Notes: generated from the sequence alone by a model not told the origin. DNA of 64,000 nt from Sepiola atlantica (GCA_963556195.1 OY744525.1:43237576-43301575); one strand, 5' to 3'. Positions 34,200 through 48,341 are shown, counted from the stretch's first letter. Translations and numbers: made by a program.

Positions 34200-35260
34200 A
34201 ATTAAAACTATTATTTAATCTCTCCCTCTAACCCATAAAAATAAAAATAATTTTTAAACATCATATTTTTCTAAATTATTTAATTATAAAATTAAATCGA
34301 TCAAAATGGATTTCCATTTCTCCGTAAAAAAGTCAGTAGTTTTCGAAAGACTGAGTTTAAAAAGATAAAAAAAAGGAAAAAGCAAAACAAAGATGACAGT
34401 AAAAATACTCCCGGGCAATGCCGGGTATGTACTGCGATTTCATGATAAAATGAATTCACTGAATAAAACAGTTTTGCATCATTTTTATATCACTTTACGA
34501 AGGCTAAAATCAAAATATATTCAGCCCATGCTACTAAACCTTATACCTAGAATCCTTATTCCAATTTTAACAAAAATCCATTCAATAGTTTTCGTTCTAG
34601 AAAAATGTCTAACATTTCGGGCAAAGAAATTATAATTCAGGGGACCTTTTAAATTTGTATTTAATATGTATGGTTCAAATTACATGTAAATCAAAAATAC
34701 TTAAATTTTCAAATAAGGAGTTATGTTCCCTTTTTTTACTCTTGACAACCTTTTAAAATATTGCAAAAGAAACTGAAATTTTGGCAATAATTATTAACTG
34801 GTGTCTAATAGCCATGGTTCAAATTTTATAATTGGAAATATTTCAATTTTCACAGGAGGGTGTGTGTAAAAATTTTGGACTCCCCCCCCCCCCTTTCCCA
34901 GTGTGTCTAAGAATTCTTTAAATAATTTTGAGAATGTTTACTTAATTTGGGCCTGTAATTTATTGTTTAAATTTCATGTCTTGAAATATTTGAATTTCGA
35001 AATGGGATGTGGTGCACTCTTTATGCACCATCACAATTACTTAGATGAAATTGAAATTTTGGAAATCTTTCTAAATTGGTCTATGTTTCAAATTGCATGA
35101 AAATATTTTAATTTTTACAGGGGATGGGCCTTGTTTCACTTTATTGCATTTCATAATCATCAAAATATATGAAAATCAAGACTAAAACATCGCCAGTAAT
35201 GTGCGAATTACGCATGTCATTGGTTTTGCTAGGAGATCAATCAATACACTTTGTTATGCA
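34200..35260. other. AT-rich intronic stretch with repeat fragments
   Basis: 34404-34440 (CCCGGGCAATGCCGGGTATG) looks like a reversed start of the CPG repeat. 34490-34640 and 56320-56360 share CCAATTTTAACAAAAATCCA-like text. Nothing looks coding. Confidence 0.45.
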
Positions 35261-35267
35261 TATATAT

Positions 35268-36285
35268 ACTAGCAGACCCATGTCCCGGCGCGGCCCAAGA
35301 AAGTAAAGTAACTCAATAAACTCCTGGTCCCAAACTTGAACTATTGAATTATTTGCTGTTTATAGTTGTCCAGCACAAATGCAAACCATACGATATTAAT
35401 GTAAAGAAAAAACCGGAAATGTAAAAATCAAACTTTAAGTGTGAAATTTGCAAATCGCATAACCTTGTTGAGTAATTGACTACAAGAACTAACTTCTAGT
35501 AAGTAATTATTTTGAAATAATTGTTCATTATTCATGTATAGAAAAACGAGAATCCAATGTAAATATAAGTAAAGCTAAAGATAAGTTAATAAACGTTTGT
35601 TTCCCTAATGTCTCCATCCCCAAATATAAAAAAAAAAATGAAATGGCTGACTGGTGCACGAATGAACAGAAATGCATTTAATTTTGTACAGAAATAAATT
35701 TTGGAGGTGGGAGGATTACTTACTGACTTTTTTCTCAGCCTCTGTGTGTTTCAGATGGAGGTTTTGTTTGTAATGTAAAAGTTAACAAAAGAATAAAATA
35801 GCTTAATTGTGTACGACCAACCGAAATGCATTATAATGGAATTTAATTTTGTAATGAAATTAATGTGGGGGAAGGGATACTCACTGACTTGTTTGCTTAG
35901 CCGCGGTTTGTGTGTATGTGTTTTTGTTGATGTGTGCGTGGGGGGGGGGGTGTCTTTACCTGGATCGCAACCCTCAGAAATAAGTTGACCTGAAAATAGT
36001 CGGAAAAGCGCTTCTCACCCAAAATGCTAATTTTTTATTCATAATGTAAAATATGTATGTAAATAGAACTCTGTGTAATAATAAAATAAAAACATTCACT
36101 GAATTAGAAAATCCTAATAACGAATAGTGAATTAATGAGATGTACTTTTGTAAACTAATATGCAAATTAGTTAAGCTTAGTACCGATATCGTTTATACAT
36201 CTTTAGTATATTAGAAATGTGAAGTTCTTGTATTTTGTATATAAAAACGGATTTTAATGTCACTGTCATTGTGATAAATGATCCA
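35268..36285 (+). repeat. CPG dispersed repeat, long copy with internal subrepeats
   Basis: Begins CTAGCAGACCCATGTCCCGG. Contains two ~150-bp subrepeats (AAATGGCTGACTGGTGCACGAATGAACAGAAATGCATT and the copy at 35800), then GTTGACCTGAAAATAG, AATGCTAATTTTTTATTCAT, ATGCAAATTAGTTAAGCTTA, GTACCGATATCGTTTATACA and GGATTTTAATGTCACTGTCA at the end. Confidence 0.7.
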
Positions 36286-36312
36286 ACCTTATAAATAAAT
36301 AAATATATTTAT

Positions 36313-36322
36313 TTAATTCATA

Positions 36323-36390
<68 letters not shown>

Positions 36391-36570
36391 AATATTTGTT
36401 ATTGTTTATTATCTATGTACGTATACGTTTCGTCCTTAAACCGGGACTCATCAGCATAGATATATGACTATTCACTACCGGTCACGCGATTTGAAACCCC
36501 GGACTACAAGTATTTTTCAACTCAAATCCGACGTCTCTAACCGCTCGGCCAATTTTAAATAGCTAATAAA
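36313..36570 (-). mobile_element. tRNA-derived SINE, family S2, ending in a TA array
   Basis: On the minus strand the head is TTGGCCGAGCGGTTAGAGAC ... GGGGTTTCAAATCGCGTGAC (36551-36481), Leu/Ser-tRNA-like. The body is GCTGATGAGTCCCGGTTTAA, then GGACGAAACGTATACG, and it ends in AATATTTATTA and the TA array at 36325-36387. Confidence 0.75.
36325..36387. repeat. (TA)n microsatellite
   Basis: About 31 units, at the 3' tail of the SINE. A shorter TA array with a partly duplicated flank (AGAATTTGTTAT, AGATATATATATAT) is at 36770-36797. Confidence 0.95.
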
Positions 36571-36770
36571 CGATGATAATTTTTAACACTTTATCGGCGG
36601 CTTAACGTCTAAGCATTCTACTTCTTTTTTAAGGGAAGGAACGATTCATTATAAAGCAAGTGACGTCATGCTGTGTTAATACTACCATTACAGTGCTCTA
36701 CTTTTTCGAGGAGCGACAAATAGAGAAAGAGAGATGACAGAATTTGTTATATATATATTTAATTCATAAG

Positions 36771-36805
<35 letters not shown>

Positions 36806-37145
36806 GAAGAGAAATGACAGAATTTGTTATGAATTAAATCTTACTCAGTATGTATTTAAATAATAACAGTGGTGCTAGTATCAAAATAAGACACTAATTT
36901 TTAATGTTTCACATTGAAAATAATCTTAGTGAATATGATGTTATATTTTTGGGGAAATGTGATGGAGTCACAAACAGATCTGTGTCTATTTCTCCATCAG
37001 ATTTTATTGGATGAATATATTTTGGTAGGTTTCACTTAAAATTAAAGAAATATTTATGAAAACTTATTTCTCGAGAATAATGTTTTTACAGATAAATGAT
37101 TAACATTCGGTGCAAAATAAAATGAAAACATGTTCAATTACTTAC

Positions 37146-39497
37146 CTGATAAATAGCATCTGTAACTCTTTGAAGTTTCATTGTTAAAGCTGAATTCTTC
37201 TTCCCTCTCTTTGGAGTGGAGGACCTCACAACAGGAGCATCAGACCAAGCAGCAGCCAAATGTGGATGTACAATTAAGTGTCTTTGTTCATTAAAAGTTT
37301 TCTTAGAAAACCTTACCGCAGCAGCATTGTGTGTAGCTTTACTGCGATCATTACATCGAAGACAGCAGATTGAAAAGCATGCAGTAATGGGCACGGCTAG
37401 GGTGACGGCCACCAACACAATAACAATTAATAAATACTGATGGATCCTGTCATTTACTTGTGGCTTGGTAGAATTTAAAACATATTCAGATGTTACATTG
37501 CTCACACTCACGCTTAAAGATAAATTAGTGCTTGCCGACAATACAGGGATGCCGCTATCTTTCACGGCAAACTGAAAGACATATAAGCCTGCATCTTGTG
37601 GTGTAATCTCACGATTGAATGATAATAAACCAGTATAACGGTTTAATTTAAACAATTTATCTTTATTGCCAGTAATTATGTCATATTTTAGAAATGCATT
37701 TTCCAAACTGTCTTTGTCTGATGCTTTTAAAACTGTGATATTCTCAGAATGCTGTGATGAATAGACAACGTCCATGCTATAAGGAGTAACACTGGGAAAT
37801 GTAAAATATGGAGCATTATCGTTTTCATCAATAACTTCAATCTCCACATTCACTGTATTGTTCAAAGATGGTACTCCATTATCTTCAACCAAAACCTTAA
37901 ACTTGTAAACCTTTTGAAATTCATGATCCAATGACATAATTGTAGAGATTAAACCATTGTCAGAAATGCGGAATGGAAAAAACTGTTCTTTATTGCTAGT
38001 TATCAGGGAATATGTGAGTCTTCCTCCAGGACCCAAGTCAGTATCGGTGGCATTGATCCAGCCAACCGGGGATTTGGCCTTCTGGTTTTCTGTGATTGAT
38101 AGTCTGATAGTTTTTTCATCAAACTGAGGTTTTACATCATTCACATCAGTCACTTGGACAGAGAATTTAGTTTCACTCTGAAGAGGAGGAGATCCTTTGT
38201 CTTGACAAGTGATGCTGATATTATGATGATCTTTTTCTTCTCGATCAATCGGCTTTTTCAGAGTTATCTTATATTTCTTTGTGTCAATTTTTTGAAGCTG
38301 GAATTTTTCATGTTGCAGATCACAAGTAACTTCCCCATTCTGCCCATTATCATGATCGGTTATCTTTACGTAAGCAATGAAACTGCCAACTTTAATGTCT
38401 TCGGAAATATTAGCAGTTTTACCTTTGGAAGGAGATACAAAGTTTACATCAATTTTGGGGGGATTATTTTTTTCATTGATAACATTTACCTGAACCATAG
38501 CAATAGAACTTAAAGGTGGTGTACCTTCATCAACCGCCTCAATATATAAGTTATAAGTTTGCATTTGACCGATAGAGAATTTTCTGTGCAGAAATAGTTC
38601 TCCGGTCAGTTCATTTAATTTAAAGTGATCTTTAGCAGTATTGGGTGTCTTGGAGCTAAATTGATACTTAACTTTGCCATATTTTCCTGAATCCAAATCC
38701 TTGCTTGACAAAACGATTATTGGGGCGGCTTCACTTGGTTCATTTTTCACAGTAACATTGTAGACATTCCGAGAAAAGACAGGTGTGTTATCATTTATGT
38801 CTGTGATCGAAATATGAACATCTAAAACACTTCGTTTCGTGGGAGTTCCTCCATCTTTAGCAATGACATGGACAAGGTAAGAATCTTTGACTTCCCTGTC
38901 GAGATCATCTTCCAGCCGTATTTCAAGTTTAGAAGTGCCATCTATTCTTTTAGAAATAAAGAGACTAAATGGATCACTTTCGAGCTTTTTCAGTTGATAA
39001 TCAATTTGGGAATTCAAAAGCCCCACATCTCTGTCAACAGCATTCGGAATTAGTTTTTTTGTTCCTTTCTTGGCATTTTCGTAAAAGTCGATATTGATTA
39101 GTTTTTGAGGAAATTCCGGCTTATGATCATTGACATCTTGGATGATGACTTTTACCTCCAAAATGTTCACGAAAGAGCCTTGTTTCATCACGCCAATATC
39201 CACCATTTTGAAACATTCTGTATTGTAAGTGCAAAGCCTTTCTGCATCGAACCTCAAAATAGTGAAAAGTTTCCCACTCTTTTCTGAAATTCTAAACAAT
39301 TGGGTACTATCCTGATCTCCTTGCTGAAGGAGACTAAAAATCAAGTCTGGGGGTTCTACTTTGTTCAGCAGGGGAGAGTCAGCAGCAATATTACCCAGGT
39401 ATGTTCCTGGGTTCATTTCTTCCTTGACATAGTAGGTGAGGTCCGAACATGTACATGTTTGCAAGATTAAAAGCACTATAAACACTGGTTGCAACAT
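37146..39497 (-). CDS. Protocadherin, coding exon 1 (signal peptide, six cadherin repeats, membrane segment, first part of tail)
   Basis: Encodes residues 1-784 of a predicted 901-residue single-pass adhesion protein of the protocadherin family, which mediates calcium-dependent cell-cell recognition, mainly in neurons. Visible: signal peptide at 1-18; EC1 with the protocadherin Cys-x5-Cys loop (CTYNTEC, about 88-94); repeat boundaries DVNDHKPEF (121-129), DINDNTPVF (233-241), NEKNNPPKI (about 341-349, a weakened calcium motif), DVNDVKPQF (about 451-459) and DENDNAPYF (about 557-565); then a divergent EC6 and a hydrophobic helix at about 688-712 followed by a Cys-rich juxtamembrane stretch (CFSICCLRC). 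Several N-x-S/T sites lie in the ectodomain. The open frame continues to 37134, but the last three codons (VSN) are intron: CAG|GTAAGT puts the donor at 37146|37145 in phase 0. The start is the first Met, directly before a good signal peptide. One large ectodomain exon with small tail exons is typical of protocadherins. The exact paralogue cannot be named. Confidence 0.95.
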
Positions 39498-39779
39498 GAT
39501 CCTATAGATGGCAAAAATATAACATTCCTTCTTGTAGATTCTGTAGGAGGATTCATTACATTGTCTGAAATGTTAAAAAGTAAATCAATATTTAGTCAAA
39601 CGCATTCAATTTTAATTGCGTGCATATGCAAAAGTATACATATATTGAGAAAACAGTAGTGGGATTAAGTCAATAATTTATAGATATGATTAGCTAAAAC
39701 ATTTATTAATTCAAAATTAGTATTATTAAGGCTAATCCGTTTGATTTAGATATGAAAGAACAGGTTCTTATTTCTTCTT

Positions 39780-40200
39780 CTATTCATTTAACCTCACTTT
39801 CCCCTTGTTAAGGGGTCAGACGTTTTCTGATATTATGCAAGCCCACTCTCCAGTTCTAACAGTTCAGCGGGTCAACTGTCTCCAAATTCCACTCTATGCA
39901 GTCTTATTCAATCACTTGCTTCCAAGTTTTCCTTGGCTGGCCAACCTTCCTGCGATTTAAGATATCCATGCTTCTGCAACGGTTTATCCAAGAGAATGAA
40001 TGTTTCACATGATCATACCAGCATAATCAATTCATCCTTAGGCTAACCTTTATGCTGGGCAAATGTAGTGCTTTAATCAAATCCTCTGGTTTGGCCAGAT
40101 TTCACATTGCAGATTCATCTAATCATTGATCTGTCATTGTGCAGCAGTCGGGCAAGAGAGGGCTGGGTGAGGGCCCAGCATTCACTGACATATATCATGA
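39780..40200. repeat. Moderately GC-rich unassigned repeat-like block
   Basis: Upstream of the protocadherin start. CTCACTTTCCCCTTGTTAAG and CTTGCTTCCAAGTTTTCCTT recall 3' regions of invertebrate LINEs read backwards (KENLEAS-type on minus). No firm family assignment. Confidence 0.35.
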
Positions 40201-40569
40201 TGCTCCTGACACAGCTGCTATACATATTACCCCGGATGTAGAGATAGACAACACGCAATGTTATCAGAGGCAACAACTCACCAAATTTTGCCCAAGTTAC
40301 CTTTGCCCTTGTGGATGTACTGAGTTCACATCCACCACCTGCACTCAGTATATCTCCTAGATATATAAATAAACTATTGCATTCTGACTGTTAGAGTACA
40401 GTATTAGAAGAGAAATTAATAAATTGTTGAACTATAAAACTACTTCTTCGTTTTGCTTTGATAATTTTTTTTATGTTTTAGACAATTTTAATGAAGAATT
40501 TATTTAGGTAATGTAACTATATTTAAAGGGAAGTATCTTTTATATTTCGATGCAAAACACATTTCTATA

Positions 40570-40762
40570 ACAGGACCGGCGGGACAGTTATAAAAGTGGG
40601 GGGGGGGTCTCCTAAAAAGTGGGGGGGGCGGTCAAACACATGCATATATAACTTCATTATTGATGACCTTAAAGTGAGGAGGGGGGTCCAAGTCAAAAAG
40701 TTGGGGGGGCTTGAGACCCCTCTGCCCTCCCCCCCCCCCCCCCCGTGCCACCGTCCATGTAT
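40570..40762. mobile_element. G/C-run MITE-like element
   Basis: The ends GGACCGGCGGGACAG and CCGTGCCACCGTCC form imperfect inverted repeats. The interior has several G-runs on one side and a C-run on the other. CAG...GTGGCACGGGGG-type ends are common in hAT-like MITEs; that assignment is inference. The Gly-rich frames are artefacts. Confidence 0.5.
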
Positions 40763-40889
40763 AATCATGGTTTACCAAAAGGAGGCCATGGAAAAAATAG
40801 TGAAAGGAGCATGCACTACACTCAGAAGATATTAGTCATACAATTTATTAAAATGTTAATTATTTGTTAAAATTTCTAGACAATATTAT

Positions 40890-41580
40890 AGCGGAACCGA
40901 TGTCTTGGTGTTGCCCGGGGAAATTGAGGAAACCAAGAATCTCAATCCCCAGAAGTTACTTGACTGGAAAAGACTTGTTTAAGAAATAGATTATGGTGGA
41001 ATTTATTGGAGAGAGATCCTCACTGACTTGTTTGCTTGGCGGCAGTATTTGTGTACTTGAGGGAGGGGGTTGTTTTTAATTTACAATTTAATAAATGAAT
41101 AAAATGGCTGACTTGTTTACGAATGAACCAAAATGCATTATGGTGGAATATAATTTTGCAATCAAATTAATGGGTTCTCACTGACATGTTTTCTTTGCTT
41201 GGCTGATGTGTATGTGTGTGTGTGTGTCTAGGGTTGGGGTAAGAGGGGAGGGGCTATGTTTTATATTTACAATCTAGAATATGATCGCAAGTAAATTGAC
41301 CAGAAAAAATGGACTCTTTTCACCCATGCTAATCCTTTATCCACTATATGAAAATATTTATAAATAGAAGTATCTGTTATAATAAAATAAAAAAAACAAT
41401 CATTGGATCAGAAAACAGTAAAAATGAATTGTGAATTAATGAGATGTCATTTTGCAAATCAATATGCAAATTAGTCAATCTTACAGCGTCGATCGCATAC
41501 ACATGATCATTATTTCATAAAACTATTTTTATTCTTTTATGAATATGAATTTGGCCTTTAATCTCACTGTTATGACCCAA
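40890..41580 (+). repeat. CPG dispersed repeat
   Basis: Starts GCGGAACCGATGTCTTGGTG TTGCCCGGGG, then AATTGAGGAAACCAAGAATC. It contains the CACTGACTTGTTTGCTTGGC and AAAATGGCTGACTTGTTTAC subrepeats and ends ATGCAAATTAGTCAATCTTA ... TTTAATCTCACTGTTATG. Confidence 0.7.
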
Positions 41581-42084
41581 CTTTATGGATTCAGATAGTG
41601 GAAAAGGTAAAAGAAGAGAATAACTTCAAGATATTATTAGTTATGTCAAAGTTACTGGAGCAGACATGGTTATAATAATATAATAATAGCACAATTCATT
41701 TACCATTTCTGCAATTCATATAGAGACTTTTTTGAATTGTACTACTATCATATTTATTATAGCCATGTCTACTTCTTCAATTTTCACAAGTTAAAACAAA
41801 CATTATGAAAATTAAGCATTTAAATGTAAGCATAGAAGAATAAGGCAGACAAATATTTCAGAAAAAAAAAACTATTGAATCTTCGGCACAAATTAATGTT
41901 TATTAAACTATTTGAAAGAAAAATTCTTTAAAAAAAATGATTAAAATATTAAAATACATGAACTTACATTCAACTTCACATGATAATATTCAATTATTTC
42001 TCCATTAATAAAAATAATTTAACTATTATTATTTTTAAATGATATTTGAATTAAATAATATTCAAACAGAATTTAAGTCGTCTG

Positions 42085-43505
<1,421 letters not shown>

Positions 43506-43760
43506 AATTAAAATCTATTAGTTTTAATCAATATTTACCAAAGATCAATGAAGATTCTAATCATTGTAAGAATCTGATTTTTATATTATTTTCTTACAAG
43601 CAATTCTGAATATAATCATATATTAATATCAGATAATCAGGAACATATACAAAAAAAAAGTAATAAACAGAAAACAACATATAACTAATGCATTTTCAAA
43701 ACAATTATATTTATTACTTAGAATTAAATAACTTTTAACTAGTTAAACATGAAAATTAAG

Positions 43761-44020
43761 CTATAATATGAAAAAAAATAAGAAAATAGATAATTTCAAT
43801 GTTAATATTAGACCGTTTATTGTTCGAGCCCATGCCTTCAGTCGTTGAGAGATACACAAACCCCATAAACTCACAGCTACTAGGATTCTCATAGTTGCAC
43901 AGAAAAAGGTGCAACTGTGGGGATAATGGTAATAAAGAATAAGGATAAGTACATGAGTTGAAGAGTTAAGATTGCTAAAGGATTCATAAGATAATGTAAA
44001 TTGCAAAACCTTAGCCAAAC
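43761..44020. other. Unassigned block, less AT-rich than its surroundings
   Basis: Contains a hairpin (ATAGTTGCACAGAAAAAGGTGCAACTGTG, 9-base arms around 43891-43918) and an 85-codon minus frame without a known domain. It may be a repeat or an exon. I could not decide. Confidence 0.3.
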
Positions 44021-44689
44021 ATTCAGCGCCAAAATAATTGATTGTTAGAAATGATAAAGTCTTTTACATAGATGAGATTGAGGATAAAACTTCAATTTGC
44101 GTCCTTCATCATATAATCCTTACAGGTTTCGGGGGGGGGGGTTCCTCTTCTACACCCCTCCCTTTCTCTCTATCCCCTATATCTCACTCTCCCCTATGTT
44201 GAGGTGGCATCACCATCAATATTCTAATTTATGCAATCATCCAAATTGAACCCAAGAGAACCAAAAATAACACTAACATTCTAAAATCATAATAATAATG
44301 TTTTATAATATTATTTAAATGCACGCTTCGTTTTTGTTGTTTTTCTTTCAATTTAATGTATAATTTAAAAAAAAAAAAACTTTAAAATAAGTTAAGAGAA
44401 CAAGTCATAACTTCAGAAAGTAGTTATTTTTATTCTTTGCGATATTCATTATTCGACATATAATATAGAAATATCAATAAAGTTAATCACGTACAAACTA
44501 TTTTAACATGAGATTTTCAAGTGGAACAATAATTGATGAAAGAAGTTACTGTTAATTAATAAATATCAATAGTAAATATCAAGAAATAAAATAAACATTT
44601 TGCATTTAAATTAAAATTTTGTTATAAACAGATACAAATGTGTAAATAATTATAATGATGAGATCACCATAAAAACACACACAAAGTGT

Positions 44690-45246
44690 TCAAATAAGTT
44701 AAATTATTTATTATTGTTATAAGCTCTATCTGAACAGATATTGAGCACTTTGTATATACAAAGGTCTGATGTTTTGATTCAAGTCGGTTTCATGTCTGAA
44801 TAACTCTTTCTGAGAAATTGATATTCATATTATCTCTCTTTTCTCTCTGTCTCTCTGTCTCTCTGTCTATCTCTGTCTCTCTCTGTCTCTCTCTCTTGCT
44901 ATCTCTGTCTCTCTACCCCTCTCTCTCTCTCTCTCTCTCTCTATCTCTGTCTCTCTACCCCTCTCTCTCTCTGTCTCTCTATCCCTCTCTCTATCTCTGT
45001 CTCTCTATCCTCTCTCTATATATATATATATATATATTAAATCGTTTTGAAATAACAAGAAGAATATCACTTCTAAGCGATGTATAGTCATGAAACTGCA
45101 GTAAAGTGTTTAAATAAGTTAAATAATGTATTATTGTTATAAGCTCTATCTGAACAGATATTGAGAACTTTATATGTACAAAGGTCTGATGTGTTGATTT
45201 AGGTGGTCTGAACAACTGTTTTTCAGAAATTGATCTTTATATTTTA
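44690..45246. repeat. ~140-bp direct repeat flanking CT and TA arrays
   Basis: 44690-44830 and 45105-45246 share TATTATTGTTATAAGCTCTA, TCTGAACAGATATTGAG and ACAAAGGTCTGATGT with about 85-90% identity. Between them lies a CTCTCTGT-type array (44834-45012) and a short TA run (45018-45037). Confidence 0.85.
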
Positions 45247-45248
45247 TG

Positions 45249-45280
<32 letters not shown>

Positions 45281-45744
45281 CACTTCTAAAAAACACATTT
45301 TTATGGCTTTCGTATAGTACACACACACAATGAGTTTTACATAGTTCACCCACAAGTGCAGGTTTTACAAGACCCTTAGCAAAGTAATTCTTTGCACAAT
45401 AAAAAATGCATAAATGAAAGCTCCCTGTATTTCTGTAATTCTTACTGCAGTATAGGAATTTTGATATTTCGTTCCAAAGGAGAAAATATGTGTGCAGTTT
45501 GAACAAATCAACAAAATACATGTAGTTGGCTGTAAACCCTCATAATAAAATTGCAACAGATAGCAAAATATATATATATATATAACGTATGCTCATATCG
45601 ATGCATACAAATCTTGCTGAATTAAAACTTTTGAAAACAGTCAAAGATATAATTTTTAACCAAAACAATAAACAGATGACCACAAAAACTTGATTATTTT
45701 TTTAAAGCTAAGATATATTGATTGATAGATAAATTTGAACTTAC

Positions 45745-46010
45745 CTTGGCTGTAAATGCCACTTGTATCTGTTGTGAAATGTGATGAGATCCAAACATGT
45801 AGAACTGCTATAACTGCTGCTTTTCCAATATGTTTTTGTGTATGTGTGCGCGAAAGAAAACTGCAGTCCTACCAACTATGTTGTATTTGTAATGGCCGCT
45901 CCTATCACAGTTAGCCTAATGCCTTACCAGTGGCTGGAGACAAACTTGCCTTCCATTCAGATTAATAAGGTTTGTGTGGACAAATGGAGGGATATTCAGC
46001 TCTGATAGTA
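45745..46010 (-). other. Candidate non-coding first exon of the protocadherin gene
   Basis: On the minus strand, GCCAAG|GTAAGT at 45745|45744 is a near-ideal splice donor. The ~260 bases upstream are less AT-rich than the surroundings and free of simple repeats. A plausible matching acceptor (T-rich, then CTATAG|GATC) lies just 4 bases before the protocadherin ATG (39503-39502). Joining the two would give a 5' untranslated leader of about 265 nt and a 6.2-kb intron. An upstream ATG about 55 nt before the donor is out of frame with the main start. The 5' limit of the exon is a guess, and it could belong to another transcript. Confidence 0.4.
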
Positions 46011-46099
46011 AACAAGATAGGAAGGGTTTATAATTCATTGCAGTAACAGTTGCAACACTGGTTTTATAATTTCTTTATACTTGTAATTAAAAAAAACAA

Positions 46100-48140
46100 A
46101 CTAATTGATTTTGCAGTAAAATGAAATAAGAAAAAAACATTTTAAAAATTTTTTTCTTTCCCTCTAGGATAATATTGGTTTAACTGTGAATAACATGGAT
46201 GCATACTTGTTCTTTTTTCTTTGAATCCACATCATCATCATGATCATCATTAATAACAATGATAATAGAATAACAACAACCTAGGAAGCAAATTTCTAAG
46301 ATGAAAGACCAAGGTCAATATATATTTTAATATAAGATTATGCTCATTCATAAACATATTTTACTTCAATATACAAATGCAGGCATTGAAAGAAAAAATA
46401 TTAGATTTTTTTTTTTACATTTTCTTTTAGAAATCAATACTTTGTAGAGAAGTATTGGTTTTACTTTTTAAATTTTTTTTTTTCTGTATGAGAAATTGTT
46501 TTTTTTTCTGTTTTTCTTGCCATGTTTTTGAAATATTTAATTCCAAATTTTTAAGTATTCGTTTTTTGTTTTTAAAATTTTTTTATTCAAACATTAAATA
46601 ACTCATTTACATTGTAGACATCTTTTTCTTTCTTTTTTTACAAACTTAATCTTTACTTTTCACCTGATGTGTTCCCATCAGCACCATTTGTAAAGGAAGA
46701 GGAATGATATTAATATTTCTATCCTTTTGTCCGAAGAGAAAAAAAAAGAAAATAATTATCCAAAAACCTAAGTATTAATTGAAATTCACAAATAATTTGA
46801 ATTCATAGGACTATATCCCAAATGTGACATGGATATAACTAAAGCTATTAGGTTTTCTTTCTTTCCAGACTTTGCTACAAAAATGCATTAATGAAACTAA
46901 ACTATAAATCTACAGTTTACAAGTAATACACATATATAGAAATACTATGAAAAAGCAGATTTAAATAAAAAGTAAAAAAAAAGAAAAGAAAAGAAATCTA
47001 ATCTTTTTCTCTCTTTCCTACTTGGTCCAAAAATGAGAATTCGGTAGCAGGTAATTGTGTTCTGAAAAATAAATAAAATATAGATAAAAGAAAAGAAAGA
47101 ACAACAAAAATTTAAAGAAAAGAAATTTAAAGAAAATATAACAAATCAGTCAAAAAATATTTAAACAATTTTGGTTTTTATTGATGCAAAAATAGGGTTT
47201 TCTCTTTGGTTTAAGAGCACAACTGGACCATAATACTCGATCTTTGCTTATAGACCTTAATTTTAGCTGAAAAATATTTTTAAAGAACTTAAAATAACTT
47301 TCGCATATCGAAAGCTAAAAAGTAAACGCTGTTTCCAACAATGTTTCACCATTACTATAGATTAAAAAATGTCTGTCTCGGTGGCTGCATGAAATTCGAA
47401 AGTGATTTTGAAGCCTTTGAACTGTCTATTCAAAAGTAATTTGTGGATGGAATTTAAATTTATAGGTCAAAGTCGAGTATTATGGTTCTGTTTTTCTAGT
47501 GCATCAAAAATAAATAAAGCAATGAACTGATATTTTAATTAATTTTATTTCCTGAAGTTGTCTTTTTTAGTGTCAAACAAAGGAACCCTGAGACCAAGTG
47601 ATATTAACAGCCTTTTATTGACTTCCTCATCCTCCTCCTCCTCCTCCTCCTCCTCCTCCTCGTCTCAACTGCCTACGTTTGTGTCCGTGTGTTTATGAAT
47701 GAGCTTGGATTAATAAGTCCATAAGCTCACATGTAGTGATTGACTGAATTTTAATCTGAGATTTTCATTGTTATAAAGATCGATAATTGAGATCAATATT
47801 CTCTGTGAAATTAAATGCTTTGTGTTTATATTAATAAATAATAATTAGCCTATCTATTGTGAAAAAATAAATTGCTTTTCTTTATAATTAATTTCCTGTA
47901 TTTATTCATGTACCTATGCGTATACCATAATAAAAGCATAGATTTTAGACGAATTATTTATTTTTTTAATATAATCTCATTTTTTGTCACCGCATTTCAT
48001 CAGTTGTCGATATTGGAAATCGAACAATATACACCAAAATATGTAAATAAAAATTCTGCAAATAGTTATTTCAGGTTGCTAAATTAATAATCCAACTTGA
48101 ATCTATATTATTATAAACACATGTATACATGTCTTTATAC
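46100..48140. other. AT-rich intergenic stretch
   Basis: A/T homopolymer-rich, with one (TCC)n array at 47626-47661. The frame at 47872-48087 has no recognised domain. Confidence 0.5.
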
Positions 48141-48149
48141 ACATACACA

Positions 48150-48287
48150 TATTTGTTTGTTAGGTACTTAACTGCTGATCGCATTTAGATGTGGCTGGCC
48201 ATTCAAGTTATGAATCTCGGCATTAATACACTTGCTGAGTTTAGCCATGCTGATGAGTCGTAGACAACGAAACGGCTGTCTGTGGAT

Positions 48288-48337
<50 letters not shown>
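48150..48337 (+). mobile_element. SINE 3' part ending in a TA array
   Basis: GCTGATGAGTCGTAGACAAC, then GAAACGGCTGTCTGTGGATG and ACTATATATA. The last ~20 bases before the array recur exactly before the array at 61547 (CTGTCTGTGGATGACTATAT). Upstream tRNA-like parts are degenerate. Confidence 0.65.

Positions 48338-48341
<4 letters not shown>

Noticed and set aside
37134..37145. Last three codons and stop of the 787-codon protocadherin frame
   Set aside because: A consensus splice donor lies directly before them, and the downstream exons fit in phase.
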